Source: a bacterium (GTDB lineage: Archaea; Thermoplasmatota; Thermoplasmata; Lutacidiplasmatales; UBA184). From it: 34,411 nucleotides of DNA. The DNA is taken from contig DAIDCO010000018.1 in the NCBI GenBank assembly GCA_027309555.1, positions 1 to 34,411 of the forward strand. Reading direction: 5' to 3'. Below are positions 1-9,275 of this stretch, piece by piece. Under the pieces are notes generated by a model, which was not told the origin of the DNA, searched no databases, and was given only the letters and a program-made list of their open reading frames with translations. The position numbers and the translations under genes are program-made. Position 1 is the stretch's first letter. Each line of letters opens with the position of its first letter.

Positions 1-992
<992 letters not shown>

Positions 993-1006
<14 letters not shown>

Positions 1007-1778
1007 CGCGCTGCGGACCGCCCGCGCGGCCGGCCGACCGATCGTGGTCCCGTACCTCCTCGTCGACCGCGCGCGCAAGAACCGCCTCGCCGCCACGGTC
1101 CGCGCCTTGCGTGACGCGGGCGCGACCGCCCTCGAGCTCGGCTTCCCGTTCTCCGACCCCATCGCCGACGGGCCGGTCCTCGCCGCCGCCGCCGACCGGG
1201 CCCTCGCGCACGGCACGGACTGGTCGGATCTCCTAGCGGCCGGCCGGACCGCGAGCGCGACCCTTCCGACGGCCGTCATGACGTATGCGAACCCGGTCCT
1301 CCGCCACGGCCTCGGCGCGGCCGCCCGAGCGCTCGGCGCCGCCGGGGTCTCGGGGCTCATCGTTCCCGACCTCTCGCTCGAGGAGGCGGGACCCTGGCGG
1401 CAGTCGACCCGGGCGAGCGGCCTCTCCCTCGTCTTGCTGGCCGCCCCCGGGGGCTCGCCCGATCGCGTCGCGCGAATCGCGAAAGCGTCGCGCGGCTTCC
1501 TGTACCTCGTCGCCTACTATGGCACGACGGGTCATGCCGCCACGGGCGACCCCGTCGACCTGGCACCGATCGTCGCGACGGCGCGACGCGCGCAGCCCGC
1601 CCTCCCCGTGCTCGTCGGCTTCGGCGTCCGCGACCGGTCCAGTGCGCGGCGAGCCCTCGCGACCGGGGCGGACGGCGTGGTGATCGGAACGGCGCTCGAA
1701 GAGGCGATCGCTCGGGACCCGCGTCCCGAACAGATTGGGCGCTGGCTCCGTTCGGTCGTCCCGACCGCCGTCGGGTGA
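993..1778 (+). CDS. trpA: Tryptophan synthase alpha chain
   Basis: A TIM-barrel protein that cleaves indole-3-glycerol phosphate to indole and glyceraldehyde 3-phosphate; the indole passes to TrpB. At 261 aa it has the normal family length. The catalytic Glu lies in [15 protein letters not shown] and the catalytic Asp in the same stretch (ADGP). VPDLSLEE, the loop YYGTTG (GVTG in most homologues, Thr kept) and the phosphate-binding end VGFGVRD...[10 protein letters not shown] follow in the expected order. The GTG start at 993 lies inside the end of trpB, so the two are co-translated. The gene ends 40 bases before the convergent end of endA, with only a short GC-rich spacer between them. Confidence 0.96.
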
Positions 1779-1818
1779 TCCGGACCCGAGGGCCCGCGTC
1801 CGTGGGCCTTCGGGATTC

Positions 1819-2874
1819 CTACGGCCGCACGCGTTCGAGGGCCAGGAAGCGAACCTTCGCCTCCGGCGAGACTCCGGCCATCAGGAACTCCTTGCGGACG
1901 CCCTGGGCGACCCGGACGCCGCCCGCGACCTCGGGCCATGCGGTCACGTGCCCCGCCGGAACCGCCTGCACCAGGTAGCGGGCATGCGCGTTCGCCGGGT
2001 TCCGCGGGTAGGCGCGGAAGTGAGCCCCGTACTTGAACCCCGTCTTGACGACCAAGTTCCGGCCGCGAAGGTCGCGGTAGGCGCTCAGCCGCTCGAAAAA
2101 GCGCGGGTCGAGGCGGCGCGCCCGGCGCTCGAGCCGGTCGAGGGTCACCGTTCGGCCGGAGTGCGCGTCCCGGAGGCGCAGCTGCCCCGTGAGGACGAGG
2201 TACGCCGCCTCGATCAGGCTCAGTTCGAGCCGGTCGCCGATGCGGCTGCCGTAGGCGAGCTCGCGGCCGAGCTCCTCGACCGCGGCCGGCGCGTGGACCG
2301 TCACGCGGTCCTCCGAGAGCCAACCATCGGTCGGTTCGGGCAGCGGACGGGGGGGGAGCGCCCCGGTGGGCACGGGCCGACGCACTCGGTAGTACGTGAG
2401 GTCGGACTCTTCGTCCACGAGGCCCAACAGGAGCGCCTTCTTCGCGCTCTGGGCTCGTTCGGCGAGGTCGAAAAGGCGGGCGAGGTCGAACGGCTCGCGC
2501 TCGCTGAGCGCCTCGACCCAGTAGCGCGACGGGGTCTTGTGCAGGGTTCCGCCGCGAGGCAGGACGGCGAACGCGACCGGGGGAGGGCTCGCGCGAACGA
2601 CGTATCCCCGCTGCCGCAGGTCCCGGTAGACGAGATAGCGGACGGGGAACTCCCGGTCCTGGCGCACGGCCCGTCGGAAGATCGAGGGCCACTCGACGGC
2701 CCGGCCGGCCGTGCCGACGACCGAGATGCGGGACATCTCCGCGAGGTAGACCGCCTCGTAGCGGTCGAGCACGAGTCCGCCCGCCGCGGCCGGAGTCCCG
2801 AAGAACCCCTTGCCGTAGATCCCGCTCGCTTCGGCCGGGTCGTCGAACCGGACCGTCGCGTCGTCGGCGAGCAC
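1819..2874 (-). CDS. endA: tRNA-splicing endonuclease, tandem-domain (alpha2-type)
   Basis: This enzyme cuts bulge-helix-bulge motifs at exon-intron junctions of archaeal pre-tRNA. I place the start at GTG 2874 (351 aa), six bases after the pyrE stop; the longer ORF of the track runs through pyrE. The protein contains two related halves. The N-terminal half has YLVYRDLRQRGYVVR but no catalytic residues. The C-terminal half has YRDLRGRNLVVKTGFKYG, then the likely catalytic Tyr (HFRAY), His (NAHARYLV) and Lys (GVRKEFLMA). This matches the homodimeric tandem-repeat form known from Archaeoglobus and Thermoplasma, though it is somewhat longer than the ~300 aa usual there. It is the last gene of the lipid operon. 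The window also holds a tRNA with an intron at an unusual place (25.6 kb), a possible substrate. Confidence 0.9.
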   Translation of the reverse strand: MLADDATVRFDDPAEASGIYGKGFFGTPAAAGGLVLDRYEAVYLAEMSRISVVGTAGRAVEWPSIFRRAVRQDREFPVRYLVYRDLRQRGYVVRASPPPVAFAVLPRGGTLHKTPSRYWVEALSEREPFDLARLFDLAERAQSAKKALLLGLVDEESDLTYYRVRRPVPTGALPPRPLPEPTDGWLSEDRVTVHAPAAVEELGRELAYGSRIGDRLELSLIEAAYLVLTGQLRLRDAHSGRTVTLDRLERRARRLDPRFFERLSAYRDLRGRNLVVKTGFKYGAHFRAYPRNPANAHARYLVQAVPAGHVTAWPEVAGGVRVAQGVRKEFLMAGVSPEAKVRFLALERVRP

Positions 2875-2879
2875 GCCGC

Positions 2880-3437
2880 TCAACGACGGGCTCCGCGCAG
2901 CTCGGAGATCGTCACGAGCGGTTCGAGCCGGACCCCGGCGGCCGCGAGGCGCTCTCGCGCACCGGCCTCCCGATCGACGACGACGATCGCGCGGTCGACG
3001 CGTCCGCCGGCCCCACGAACGATCTCGACCGAGCGCAGCGTGCTTCCGCCCGTCGTGGAGACGTCCTCGATCAGGAGCACGCGCGCGCCCGCCGGGATCT
3101 CGCCCTCGAACGGGAGCCGGGTGCCGTGCTCCTTCGGCGCCTTGCGCAGGACGACCATGGGCCGGCCCGTCCGCAGCGCGGTCGCGACCACGAGCGGCAC
3201 CGCGCCGAGCTCCATACCGGCGAGGCGTTCGGCATCCCCCGCCCGCGCGGCGAGGGCTCGCCCGAGCGTGGCGAGCCGCGCGGGGTCGGTCCACGCCCGC
3301 TTCACGTCGATATAGACGTCGCTCTTCTCGCCCGAGGCGAGCGTGAACTCGCCGAAGCGCACCGCGCCCGCGTCGAGCAATAATCCCACGAGCACGGAGG
3401 TCGGGACCGGTCCTGGTGCGTCCTCGGTCCGCGTCAC
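2880..3437 (-). CDS. pyrE: Orotate phosphoribosyltransferase
   Basis: Transfers the phosphoribosyl group of PRPP to orotate, giving OMP in pyrimidine synthesis. The ORF track hides it at the end of an 804-aa frame; the real gene starts at GTG 3437, which overlaps the carS stop as GTGA, and encodes 185 aa, a normal length for archaeal PyrE. Seen in order: the N-terminal FGEFTLASGEKSDVYID (family SG-x-x-S-x-Y-D motif), MVVLRKAPKEHG with the catalytic Lys region, and the PRPP-binding motif VLLIEDVSTTGGST. It is cotranscribed with carS above and endA below, a housekeeping pairing with no direct metabolic link. Confidence 0.95.
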   Translation of the reverse strand: MTRTEDAPGPVPTSVLVGLLLDAGAVRFGEFTLASGEKSDVYIDVKRAWTDPARLATLGRALAARAGDAERLAGMELGAVPLVVATALRTGRPMVVLRKAPKEHGTRLPFEGEIPAGARVLLIEDVSTTGGSTLRSVEIVRGAGGRVDRAIVVVDREAGARERLAAAGVRLEPLVTISELRGARR

Positions 3438-4012
3438 CAGGGCACCCTCTTGAGTCCGGCCTTGTACCCGATCCAGTTGAAGGACGCGTGCAACCCGAGC
3501 GTGAACACGAGAAGCCATAAGACCGCTTCCCAGTGGAAGAAGACCTCGGAGAAGAGCGACGGGTAGAACGCGAACCCGAGCCCGATCGGAACCAGGACGA
3601 ACGGCAACTGATCGATCAGGAGGGTTCGGGACCCGCTCTCCCGGCCGAGACGGCGTTTCAGGAACGACCCGAGCGCGTCGCCGGTCATGGCGCCAAAGGT
3701 GAGGATCGCGGCGAGCGGCACCGCGGCCCCGACGCTCGCCGCGAGGACCGGGACGAGCTGAAGGTTCGGGGGGGCGGCCAGGATCAGTCCCGCCTCGAGC
3801 AGGCAGAACGGCATGCCGCCGAAGCCCGCGAACAGGAATCCCGACCAGGTCTTCGAGGGCCCGAAGATACGGCGGCCGTCGCGGCGCCACGCGCGGCCGA
3901 AGTCGAGGGCGGGTCCCCGACCTTTCGGGAGGGTAGCGAAGGCGTTCGCGATGTAGGCGGGAAGGAGCAACCAGAGGACGGCGAGCGCGCTCGCGAAGAA
4001 CTGCTCGAGCAC
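3434..4012 (-). CDS. carS: CDP-archaeol synthase (CarS, DUF46)
   Basis: A membrane CTP transferase that activates digeranylgeranylglyceryl phosphate (the product of the upstream DGGGP synthase) to CDP-archaeol, the precursor of all archaeal polar lipids. The 192-aa protein starts at GTG 4012 and has about five hydrophobic segments. Family motifs are clear: LPAYIANAFA near the N-terminus, DFGRAWRRDGRRIFGPSKTW with the charged cytosolic loop, then GAMTGDALGSFLKRRLG and IDQLPFVLVP, which resemble the catalytic loop of CDP-alcohol-forming enzymes. It overlaps pyrE by four bases and follows the M20 peptidase by 12 bases. Its presence in one operon with the two prenyltransferases supports the assignment. 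Confidence 0.94.
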   Translation of the reverse strand: MLEQFFASALAVLWLLLPAYIANAFATLPKGRGPALDFGRAWRRDGRRIFGPSKTWSGFLFAGFGGMPFCLLEAGLILAAPPNLQLVPVLAASVGAAVPLAAILTFGAMTGDALGSFLKRRLGRESGSRTLLIDQLPFVLVPIGLGFAFYPSLFSEVFFHWEAVLWLLVFTLGLHASFNWIGYKAGLKRVPW

Positions 4013-4024
4013 GGTGCGTCCCCG

Positions 4025-5656
4025 CTAGGCTTCCTTCACGAACCGTTCGATCGTCGCGACCACGCCGGCGAACAGCCGAGGGTCGAGGCTCTCCTCGGCG
4101 TCGTGGATATGGGACGCGGGGTCCATGCTTCCGAAGACGAGGGCGGGGAGCGGTGCGCCGTGCGGGGTCGTAAGTCCGCGGAGCGAGCTCGCGTCCGTCC
4201 CGCCGTACTCGCCGGATATCCCTTCCGCGCCTAGGGTCGCCCGAAGGATCCGTTCGAGCTGTTTCGCCGCCGGATGGTCGATCGGCAGCGCGTAGCCCGG
4301 GCGGCAACGCTCGGCCGGCGCCTCGAGGCGCGCGAGCGGAGCGTGGGCGGAAGACCAGGCACGGACCTGGCCGAGCGCGGCGGAGAGGCCGGCGTCGAGC
4401 TCCATCTCGGGGATCAGGCGGAGGTCGACCGTGAACGTCGAAACGCCGAGGGCGCGGTCGTCGAGGAGGCCGCGCCGGGCGGCCCGACGCAGGAGAGCGA
4501 TCGTGGCGGGAAGCGGGTTGTAGCCCCGGTGCGGGTAGCCTCCGTGCGTCGCCTCGCCGACGACCTGGATCGCGCGGGTGCCGGGCGCGGCCGGTAGCGC
4601 GCTCGCCCCCGAGGTTTCGATGCGGAACGGTGGTTCGAGGAGGGACGGGAGCTCCCGTACCAGCGCCTCGAGCCCCGGCGACGGTCCGCCGAAGATCAGA
4701 GTCACCGCGCGGGCGATCTGGTTGGCCGCGTCCGTCTCGGCGTGCGCCGCGAGAAGGCCGACCGCCTCCGGGGCGAGTCGGGCCTCGGTGAGGTCGAACT
4801 GGGTCAGCGACGCCCGGCCGGTCAGGACGGGCTCGGGCGCGTGGCGGTCCGGCCAGTCCGGGGAAAGGTAGACCGAGCGCCATCCCCGGGCCAGGTCGTG
4901 GAGCCGGACGAGCGCCTCGCCGTACTCGAGCGTCTCCGACAGTGGTACGGGGCGTTCGAACGATCCCTGCAGGAACGCTACCCCGCTCGACCCCGCCGTC
5001 GTCTCGGGGCTCCCGTCGGGGATCAGGGCGACCTCGGCACGGAGGAATCGTTCGGGGTCGTCCGGAGGCAGCTGCGCATCGTGCTCCTTCACGGCATCGA
5101 TCCCGCCCTGCCCGCCGGTCTCCTCGTCGCAGCAGACGAGCAACCGGACGTTCCGCGGGAGCACCTTCTCCTCCGCGAGGTGCCGCAGTGCGGTCAGCGC
5201 GGCCACGACCCCGCTGCCGAGGTCGTCGTTCGAGCCCCGGCCATACAATCGACCGTCCGAGCGGTAGGTGAGGGTGTGCGGGGGGCTCTTCCACCGGGCC
5301 CGTTGCTCGGCCGGTACGGGGACCACATCGTAGTGGGCCAGGACGAGCACCGTGTCGCGCGCGCCGACATCGAGGTCGATGATGACGTTGGGCCGGTTGA
5401 TCCCGTGCAGATCCCCGCCCGCATCGCCGTCGACCAGCGGGTCGTAGATCCGGGTGGCGAGGCCCGCCCCCCTCGCCGCGCGCACGATCGCGTCCGCGGT
5501 CCGAAGGTAGTTCGGCTTCTCCCAGCGCCGGTGGATCGGGTCTTCAAGATTCACGGGGGCGGCGGCCACGAGCTGGGTCAGCAGCCGCAGGGGCTCCTCA
5601 CCGCCCATCTGCCGCGCTGCCTCGCTCCCCGGACCCGGCGACGGTTCGACGGCCAT
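4025..5656 (-). CDS. M20-family metallopeptidase / deacylase
   Basis: A 543-aa di-zinc hydrolase of the M20 (ArgE/DapE/CPG2) family, starting at ATG 5656. Metal ligands are all visible: AHYDVVP (first His plus Asp), GRGSNDDLGSG (bridging Asp), CDEETGG (catalytic Glu and ligand Glu), IPDGS (Asp) and the C-terminal ASHIHDAEE (His). The lid or dimerisation domain lies around residues 330-430 with GEATHGGYPHRGYNP. The length is above the ~400 aa average because of an insertion of roughly 100 residues before the lid domain. The substrate cannot be told from sequence; di- or aminopeptidase or N-acyl amino acid hydrolase activity are all possible. There is no signal peptide, so it is probably cytosolic. 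It sits inside the lipid operon without an obvious link to lipids. Confidence 0.88.
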   Translation of the reverse strand: MAVEPSPGPGSEAARQMGGEEPLRLLTQLVAAAPVNLEDPIHRRWEKPNYLRTADAIVRAARGAGLATRIYDPLVDGDAGGDLHGINRPNVIIDLDVGARDTVLVLAHYDVVPVPAEQRARWKSPPHTLTYRSDGRLYGRGSNDDLGSGVVAALTALRHLAEEKVLPRNVRLLVCCDEETGGQGGIDAVKEHDAQLPPDDPERFLRAEVALIPDGSPETTAGSSGVAFLQGSFERPVPLSETLEYGEALVRLHDLARGWRSVYLSPDWPDRHAPEPVLTGRASLTQFDLTEARLAPEAVGLLAAHAETDAANQIARAVTLIFGGPSPGLEALVRELPSLLEPPFRIETSGASALPAAPGTRAIQVVGEATHGGYPHRGYNPLPATIALLRRAARRGLLDDRALGVSTFTVDLRLIPEMELDAGLSAALGQVRAWSSAHAPLARLEAPAERCRPGYALPIDHPAAKQLERILRATLGAEGISGEYGGTDASSLRGLTTPHGAPLPALVFGSMDPASHIHDAEESLDPRLFAGVVATIERFVKEA

Positions 5657-5667
5657 CTGCCCGCTAC

Positions 5668-7482
5668 CTATCGCAGCACCAAGGTGACGACGATCGAGCT
5701 CGTGAGGAGAAGGAGCAACATCGCCGGGAACATGTAGGTGAACATCGCCAGGGTGTCGCCGAGCGAGGTCAAAAGGCGTGCGGTGTGGCCGGGACCGAGG
5801 ACGCGCACCGCGGGCACGTCCGCCTCCCCGAAGCGCACTTCCACGGCACCGAGGTCCGCCCGCGCCCGCGTCACGACCTCCTCCGCATCGTGCACGAGGC
5901 GGGCGAGCGGGATACGCTCCCCGACCGGGTTGATCCCCCCGTCGACCTCGTGGACGACGTGATTGTCCGTGGTCATCACCTCGGCCACATCGACGATCCG
6001 CTCGAGCGCGGCGACCAGCGGCGCGCGTCGGCCGACGACCAGGTTGTTCCCGTCGATGAGCAGGTAGCCCGAGGTCCGGCCTCCGCTCCGGATCACGAGC
6101 GCCCGCATTCCCTGGGGACCGATCCCGTCCTGCCCGATCGAGTAGCCGGACCGCACCGCGACGCCGACCTCGATCGGTCCGGTAACGGCGGCGGCGGTCG
6201 CGGCGGCGAGCGCCGCCTTCGCATCGATGACCAGCTTCTCCGCGGTCGGGGTGCCGTACAGGATGTCCCCCTGGCCCTCGATGTAGGAGTTGTGGGCATC
6301 CACGAGCGCGATCGCGGGGCCGGGGCCGCTCGCCACTTCTCGCACCAGCCGGTCGGCCACGCTGTACGCGATGTCGTCGGTCGGGGACGGGGCCTGCGAC
6401 ACGGTGATGAGCGTGACGTCGCCGAGGAGCTGCGCCCGAGCGATGCTGCCGGCGTACGGGGTCACGAGAGCGCTCGACCGGCTCGAGGCCGGGGCGGCGA
6501 GCGACGCGAGCAGCGCCCGTGAGACCGCCGCCACTCGCTCGACCTCCGCCTCGGAGGGCAGGTCGAGGTCGTGGTCGGACGGCGTGTGCGGTACGAACAC
6601 CGTCCCCGCCGTAGGGCCGAGCTGTTCGGAGAGCTTCCGTGGCAAGTCGCTCGCTCCGAGCGCAGCGAACGGCCCGGGGTGGACGGTCGGCAGTGCGAGG
6701 GTCGCGTAGAACCTTCCGCCCCGGACGAACGCGAGCAGGCGTACTTTGAGGTCGGCGGGAACCGCACTCTTGAGGAAGAACGCTTCGAGCGCCTTGGTCG
6801 CCCCGGAGTCGCGCGCGCCGACGTGGTCGAGCAGGGGCCGGATGAGCGACACCCCGGAGGTCTGGAACTCCCGCCGCATCGGTCGGTCGGCGGCACGAAC
6901 GAGGGCGACCGCGCAGCCAAAAGCGAGAAGCAAGAAGACGGGAGCCGCGAGCACGACCGCGAGCGGCGGCGGAGTGAGGAGGAAGAGAGCGGCCAGGTAC
7001 AGCGCCGGCGGCAGGAGCGCGACCGGGACCATCGCGGCGTGGCTCGGGCGCGAGACGCCGTAGAGCGTCAGGTGGCGGAACCAGAAGAGCGGGCCCACCA
7101 GGAAGGTCGCCAGGGCCAGCATCCCCGGCACGCTCCCCGGCCAGACCTGCCAGGCCGCGCGCCAGACGAGCGCGAGGGGGACCTCAAGGACGAGGGTCGA
7201 GAGCGTGAGGAACGCCGAGCGGTGGAACTCGAAACGGCCTCCGAGCGCCTTCGCGAACGGTGGGGTCACGAGGGCGCCGACGATCGCCGGCACGGTCACC
7301 ACGAACACGAACCCTTCGAGGAAACGGGTCGCGTCCGGTAGCCACAAGAGCGCTGAGAGAGCGGCGCTCGCGACCACGGTGAGCGCGAGCGTGACCGGAG
7401 GCCGGGGCGCTCGGAAGAGGATGTGGCCCCGCCTCACGTCCCGGTGGGCCGCGGAGTCGTCGGGGTTCGCGCTAGAGGCCAC
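5668..7482 (-). CDS. DUF2070 multi-pass membrane protein
   Basis: A 604-aa archaeal membrane protein starting at GTG 7482, overlapping the GGGP synthase stop by 11 bases. Residues 30-200 hold about six or seven hydrophobic segments. A long soluble part (200-560) follows, with motifs I associate with DUF2070: TVHPGPFAALGASDLP, VPHTPSDHDLDLPS and LVDAHNSYIEGQGDI, rich in His and Asp and suggestive of metal binding. One or two hydrophobic helices close the protein (MFPAMLLLLLTSSIVVTLV). The family is restricted to archaea and has no assigned function as far as I know. Its place between GGGP synthase and CarS genes makes a role in membrane or lipid metabolism a reasonable guess, no more. Confidence 0.85.
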   Translation of the reverse strand: MASSANPDDSAAHRDVRRGHILFRAPRPPVTLALTVVASAALSALLWLPDATRFLEGFVFVVTVPAIVGALVTPPFAKALGGRFEFHRSAFLTLSTLVLEVPLALVWRAAWQVWPGSVPGMLALATFLVGPLFWFRHLTLYGVSRPSHAAMVPVALLPPALYLAALFLLTPPPLAVVLAAPVFLLLAFGCAVALVRAADRPMRREFQTSGVSLIRPLLDHVGARDSGATKALEAFFLKSAVPADLKVRLLAFVRGGRFYATLALPTVHPGPFAALGASDLPRKLSEQLGPTAGTVFVPHTPSDHDLDLPSEAEVERVAAVSRALLASLAAPASSRSSALVTPYAGSIARAQLLGDVTLITVSQAPSPTDDIAYSVADRLVREVASGPGPAIALVDAHNSYIEGQGDILYGTPTAEKLVIDAKAALAAATAAAVTGPIEVGVAVRSGYSIGQDGIGPQGMRALVIRSGGRTSGYLLIDGNNLVVGRRAPLVAALERIVDVAEVMTTDNHVVHEVDGGINPVGERIPLARLVHDAEEVVTRARADLGAVEVRFGEADVPAVRVLGPGHTARLLTSLGDTLAMFTYMFPAMLLLLLTSSIVVTLVLR

Positions 7483-8239
7483 GGTCGCGTCGCACCTCCT
7501 CCAAGATCCCCCGGAACCCGTCGCCGAATCCCTCCTCCTCGGTGATCGTCCCTGTCACGAGGATCTGGGCGCCCGCGTCGAGCAGCGTCCGGGCGTCGTC
7601 GCCGCTTCGGATCCCGCCCCCCACGATCACCGGAATGCCGACCGCCCCGCGGACGGCACGTACCATCGGCGCGGGGACCGGGGCGGGCGCGCCCGACCCC
7701 GCCTCGAGGTAGACGAAACGCATGCCCAGATACTGGGCGGCGAGAGCGAATCCGGTCGCACTTCGGAGGTCCTCCCGAGCCACCGGGTCCACCTGTCCCA
7801 CCTCGCCGACCCGCATGCCGGGCGCAATCACGAGATACCCCATGGGGATCGGCTCGAGGGCCATCGAGCGGACGATCGGGGCGGCGGCGGCGTGGGCTCG
7901 AATGACGAGGTCGAGATTCCGGGAATTGAGGAGGCTCATGAAGAGCACCGCGTCCGCCCCGGGCGCGAGCGAGCCCGGCCCTTCGGGGAAGATGACGACC
8001 GGTACGTGCACCGCGGCTTTGACGGCCTTCGCGGCCTCGCCCATGACCTCTCGGGAGATGCCGGTCGATCCGCCGAGCAAGATCAACTGACTTCCGAGAT
8101 TGACCGCGCCGCGAGCGATGTGGGCCGCCTTCTCGTCCGGGGACTTGTCCGGGTCGATGAGAGTGAAGTGGACCGGGCCGGTGCCGAGCGCCTCCGCGAG
8201 GTACTGCTCGACCCGGCCGACCGGCGCGGGGCCCGTCAC
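7472..8239 (-). CDS. Geranylgeranylglyceryl phosphate synthase
   Basis: Catalyses the first committed step of archaeal lipid synthesis, joining sn-glycerol 1-phosphate and geranylgeranyl diphosphate. The 255-aa TIM barrel starts at GTG 8239, sharing GTGA with the stop of the DGGGP synthase gene. Motifs in order: HFTLIDPDK, LLGGSTGIS, FPEGPGSLAPGADAVLFMSLLNSRN, EPIPMGYLVIAPG, YLEAGSGAP, and the phosphate-binding IVGGGIRSG. These are diagnostic of the GGGPS/PcrB family and the EPIPMGYLV segment fits the archaeal type. Its product is used by the enzyme encoded immediately upstream. Confidence 0.96.
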   Translation of the reverse strand: MTGPAPVGRVEQYLAEALGTGPVHFTLIDPDKSPDEKAAHIARGAVNLGSQLILLGGSTGISREVMGEAAKAVKAAVHVPVVIFPEGPGSLAPGADAVLFMSLLNSRNLDLVIRAHAAAAPIVRSMALEPIPMGYLVIAPGMRVGEVGQVDPVAREDLRSATGFALAAQYLGMRFVYLEAGSGAPAPVPAPMVRAVRGAVGIPVIVGGGIRSGDDARTLLDAGAQILVTGTITEEEGFGDGFRGILEEVRRDRGL

Positions 8240-9084
8240 CGGAACGCCACCACCAGGAACGCGACCAGCGCGACGGTCATCGCCACTTTGCTCAGCGTCT
8301 GCTCGTAGTGCAACCGCTCGGGCAGGTACCGCACGGAGACAACGAAAAGCGCGTCGGCCGCCCCGACCAGTACCATGTAGATAATCCCGACGGCCGATGT
8401 AGGGGATACGAACCAGGCGAGTGGGACCACGCTCAGGAGCACTCCGGCGGCCACGCTCCCTCGGGCCACCCGCCCCGCGACGGGGAGTCCGTAGGCCATC
8501 GGCAGGGTCGTGCGACCGACATCCCCGCGGACGTCCTCCATGTCCTTGATGACCTCGCGGCTCAGCGTTGCCAAGAACGCCATGCCAGCGAACGGGAGAA
8601 CGAGGGCGGCGTTTCCAGCGACCGCTCCGCCGTAGAGGAACACCATGGCGGTGAGGAACGCAACGACGAGGTTCCCCACCAACCCCTGAGCCTTGAACCG
8701 GAACTCGTATCCGAGGAGCGCGAGGACCGCGGCCGCTAGGATCACCCCCACGGTCGGCTCGACGGCGATGACGGGTAGGACGAGGAAGAGGCCGGCCACG
8801 AAAAGCCCGAGGACGAGCCCTTCGGCGAGATCCACCGAGACCTCGCCCGTGACGAGCGGCCGGTCGGGGTGGTTCGTCCGATCGCCCTCCCGGTCCCGAA
8901 GGTCGTTGAGCACATTCCCCGCCGCGGTGACGCAGGCGGTCGAGAGCCCGGCGAGCACGAGGAGGGCGCCGAGGCTCGCGGGCACGCCCGATCGGGCGTC
9001 GAACGCGACGAGGCCCCCGACCAGCGTGCCGACGAACGAGACGGCGAGGTTCGGGGCGCGCAGGAGCCGGAGGGCCGCTCGCAC
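8236..9084 (-). CDS. Digeranylgeranylglyceryl phosphate synthase (UbiA family)
   Basis: A membrane prenyltransferase that adds the second geranylgeranyl chain to GGGP. The 282-aa protein has about eight or nine hydrophobic helices. The first prenyl-diphosphate motif is NVLNDLRDREGDRTNHPDRPL (N-D-x2-D-x3-D) and the second is REVIKDMEDVRGD, both typical of the archaeal UbiA clade. The start is GTG 9084. A TATA-like CTCTTAAG is centred about 27 bases upstream on the minus strand, which would place the transcription start at or next to the start codon, so the operon is probably led by a leaderless message. It is the first gene of a seven-gene operon running down to endA. Confidence 0.95.
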   Translation of the reverse strand: MRAALRLLRAPNLAVSFVGTLVGGLVAFDARSGVPASLGALLVLAGLSTACVTAAGNVLNDLRDREGDRTNHPDRPLVTGEVSVDLAEGLVLGLFVAGLFLVLPVIAVEPTVGVILAAAVLALLGYEFRFKAQGLVGNLVVAFLTAMVFLYGGAVAGNAALVLPFAGMAFLATLSREVIKDMEDVRGDVGRTTLPMAYGLPVAGRVARGSVAAGVLLSVVPLAWFVSPTSAVGIIYMVLVGAADALFVVSVRYLPERLHYEQTLSKVAMTVALVAFLVVAFR

Positions 9085-9105
9085 GGCCGCCGATGGCCGA
9101 GCCGC

Positions 9106-9116
9106 TCGCTTAAGAG
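9106..9116 (-). promoter_or_regulatory. TATA-like box of the lipid operon
   Basis: Reading the minus strand, CTCTTAAG sits with TTAA centred near 9111.5, about 27 bases before GTG 9084. This is the archaeal TATA-to-start distance, so transcription should begin at or beside the start codon. It shares the short divergent region with the promoter of the M16 gene pair. Confidence 0.5.
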
Positions 9117-9244
9117 TTGTGTCTCATGCTTCCCCGAGGGGGACCCCCCTCGAACGGAAATAGGGGGCCGGAACGGGGCTTCCCGGGCGGCGCCCGGAGC
9201 TGGTGTTCGGACGGCCGCGCGGGGTAACCGGCGCGTGCGCGGCG

Positions 9245-9253
9245 CGTTATATC
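9245..9253 (+). promoter_or_regulatory. TATA-like box of the M16 gene pair
   Basis: GTTATATC in otherwise GC-rich DNA, with TTATAT centred about 26 bases before GTG 9276. The spacing again implies a leaderless transcript and supports GTG 9276 as the start rather than the out-of-frame ATG at 9269. Confidence 0.6.
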
Positions 9254-9275
9254 CCGGTCCGACTCCTCATGGGTC

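Noticed and set aside
1735-3315. 526-aa plus-strand ORF opposite endA and pyrE
   Set aside because: Low-complexity antisense frame typical of GC-rich DNA; the minus-strand genes carry all motifs.
2880-5294. 804-aa minus-strand ORF
   Set aside because: Only the last 185 codons are real (pyrE). The rest is an Arg/Pro-rich shadow of carS and the M20 peptidase in another frame.
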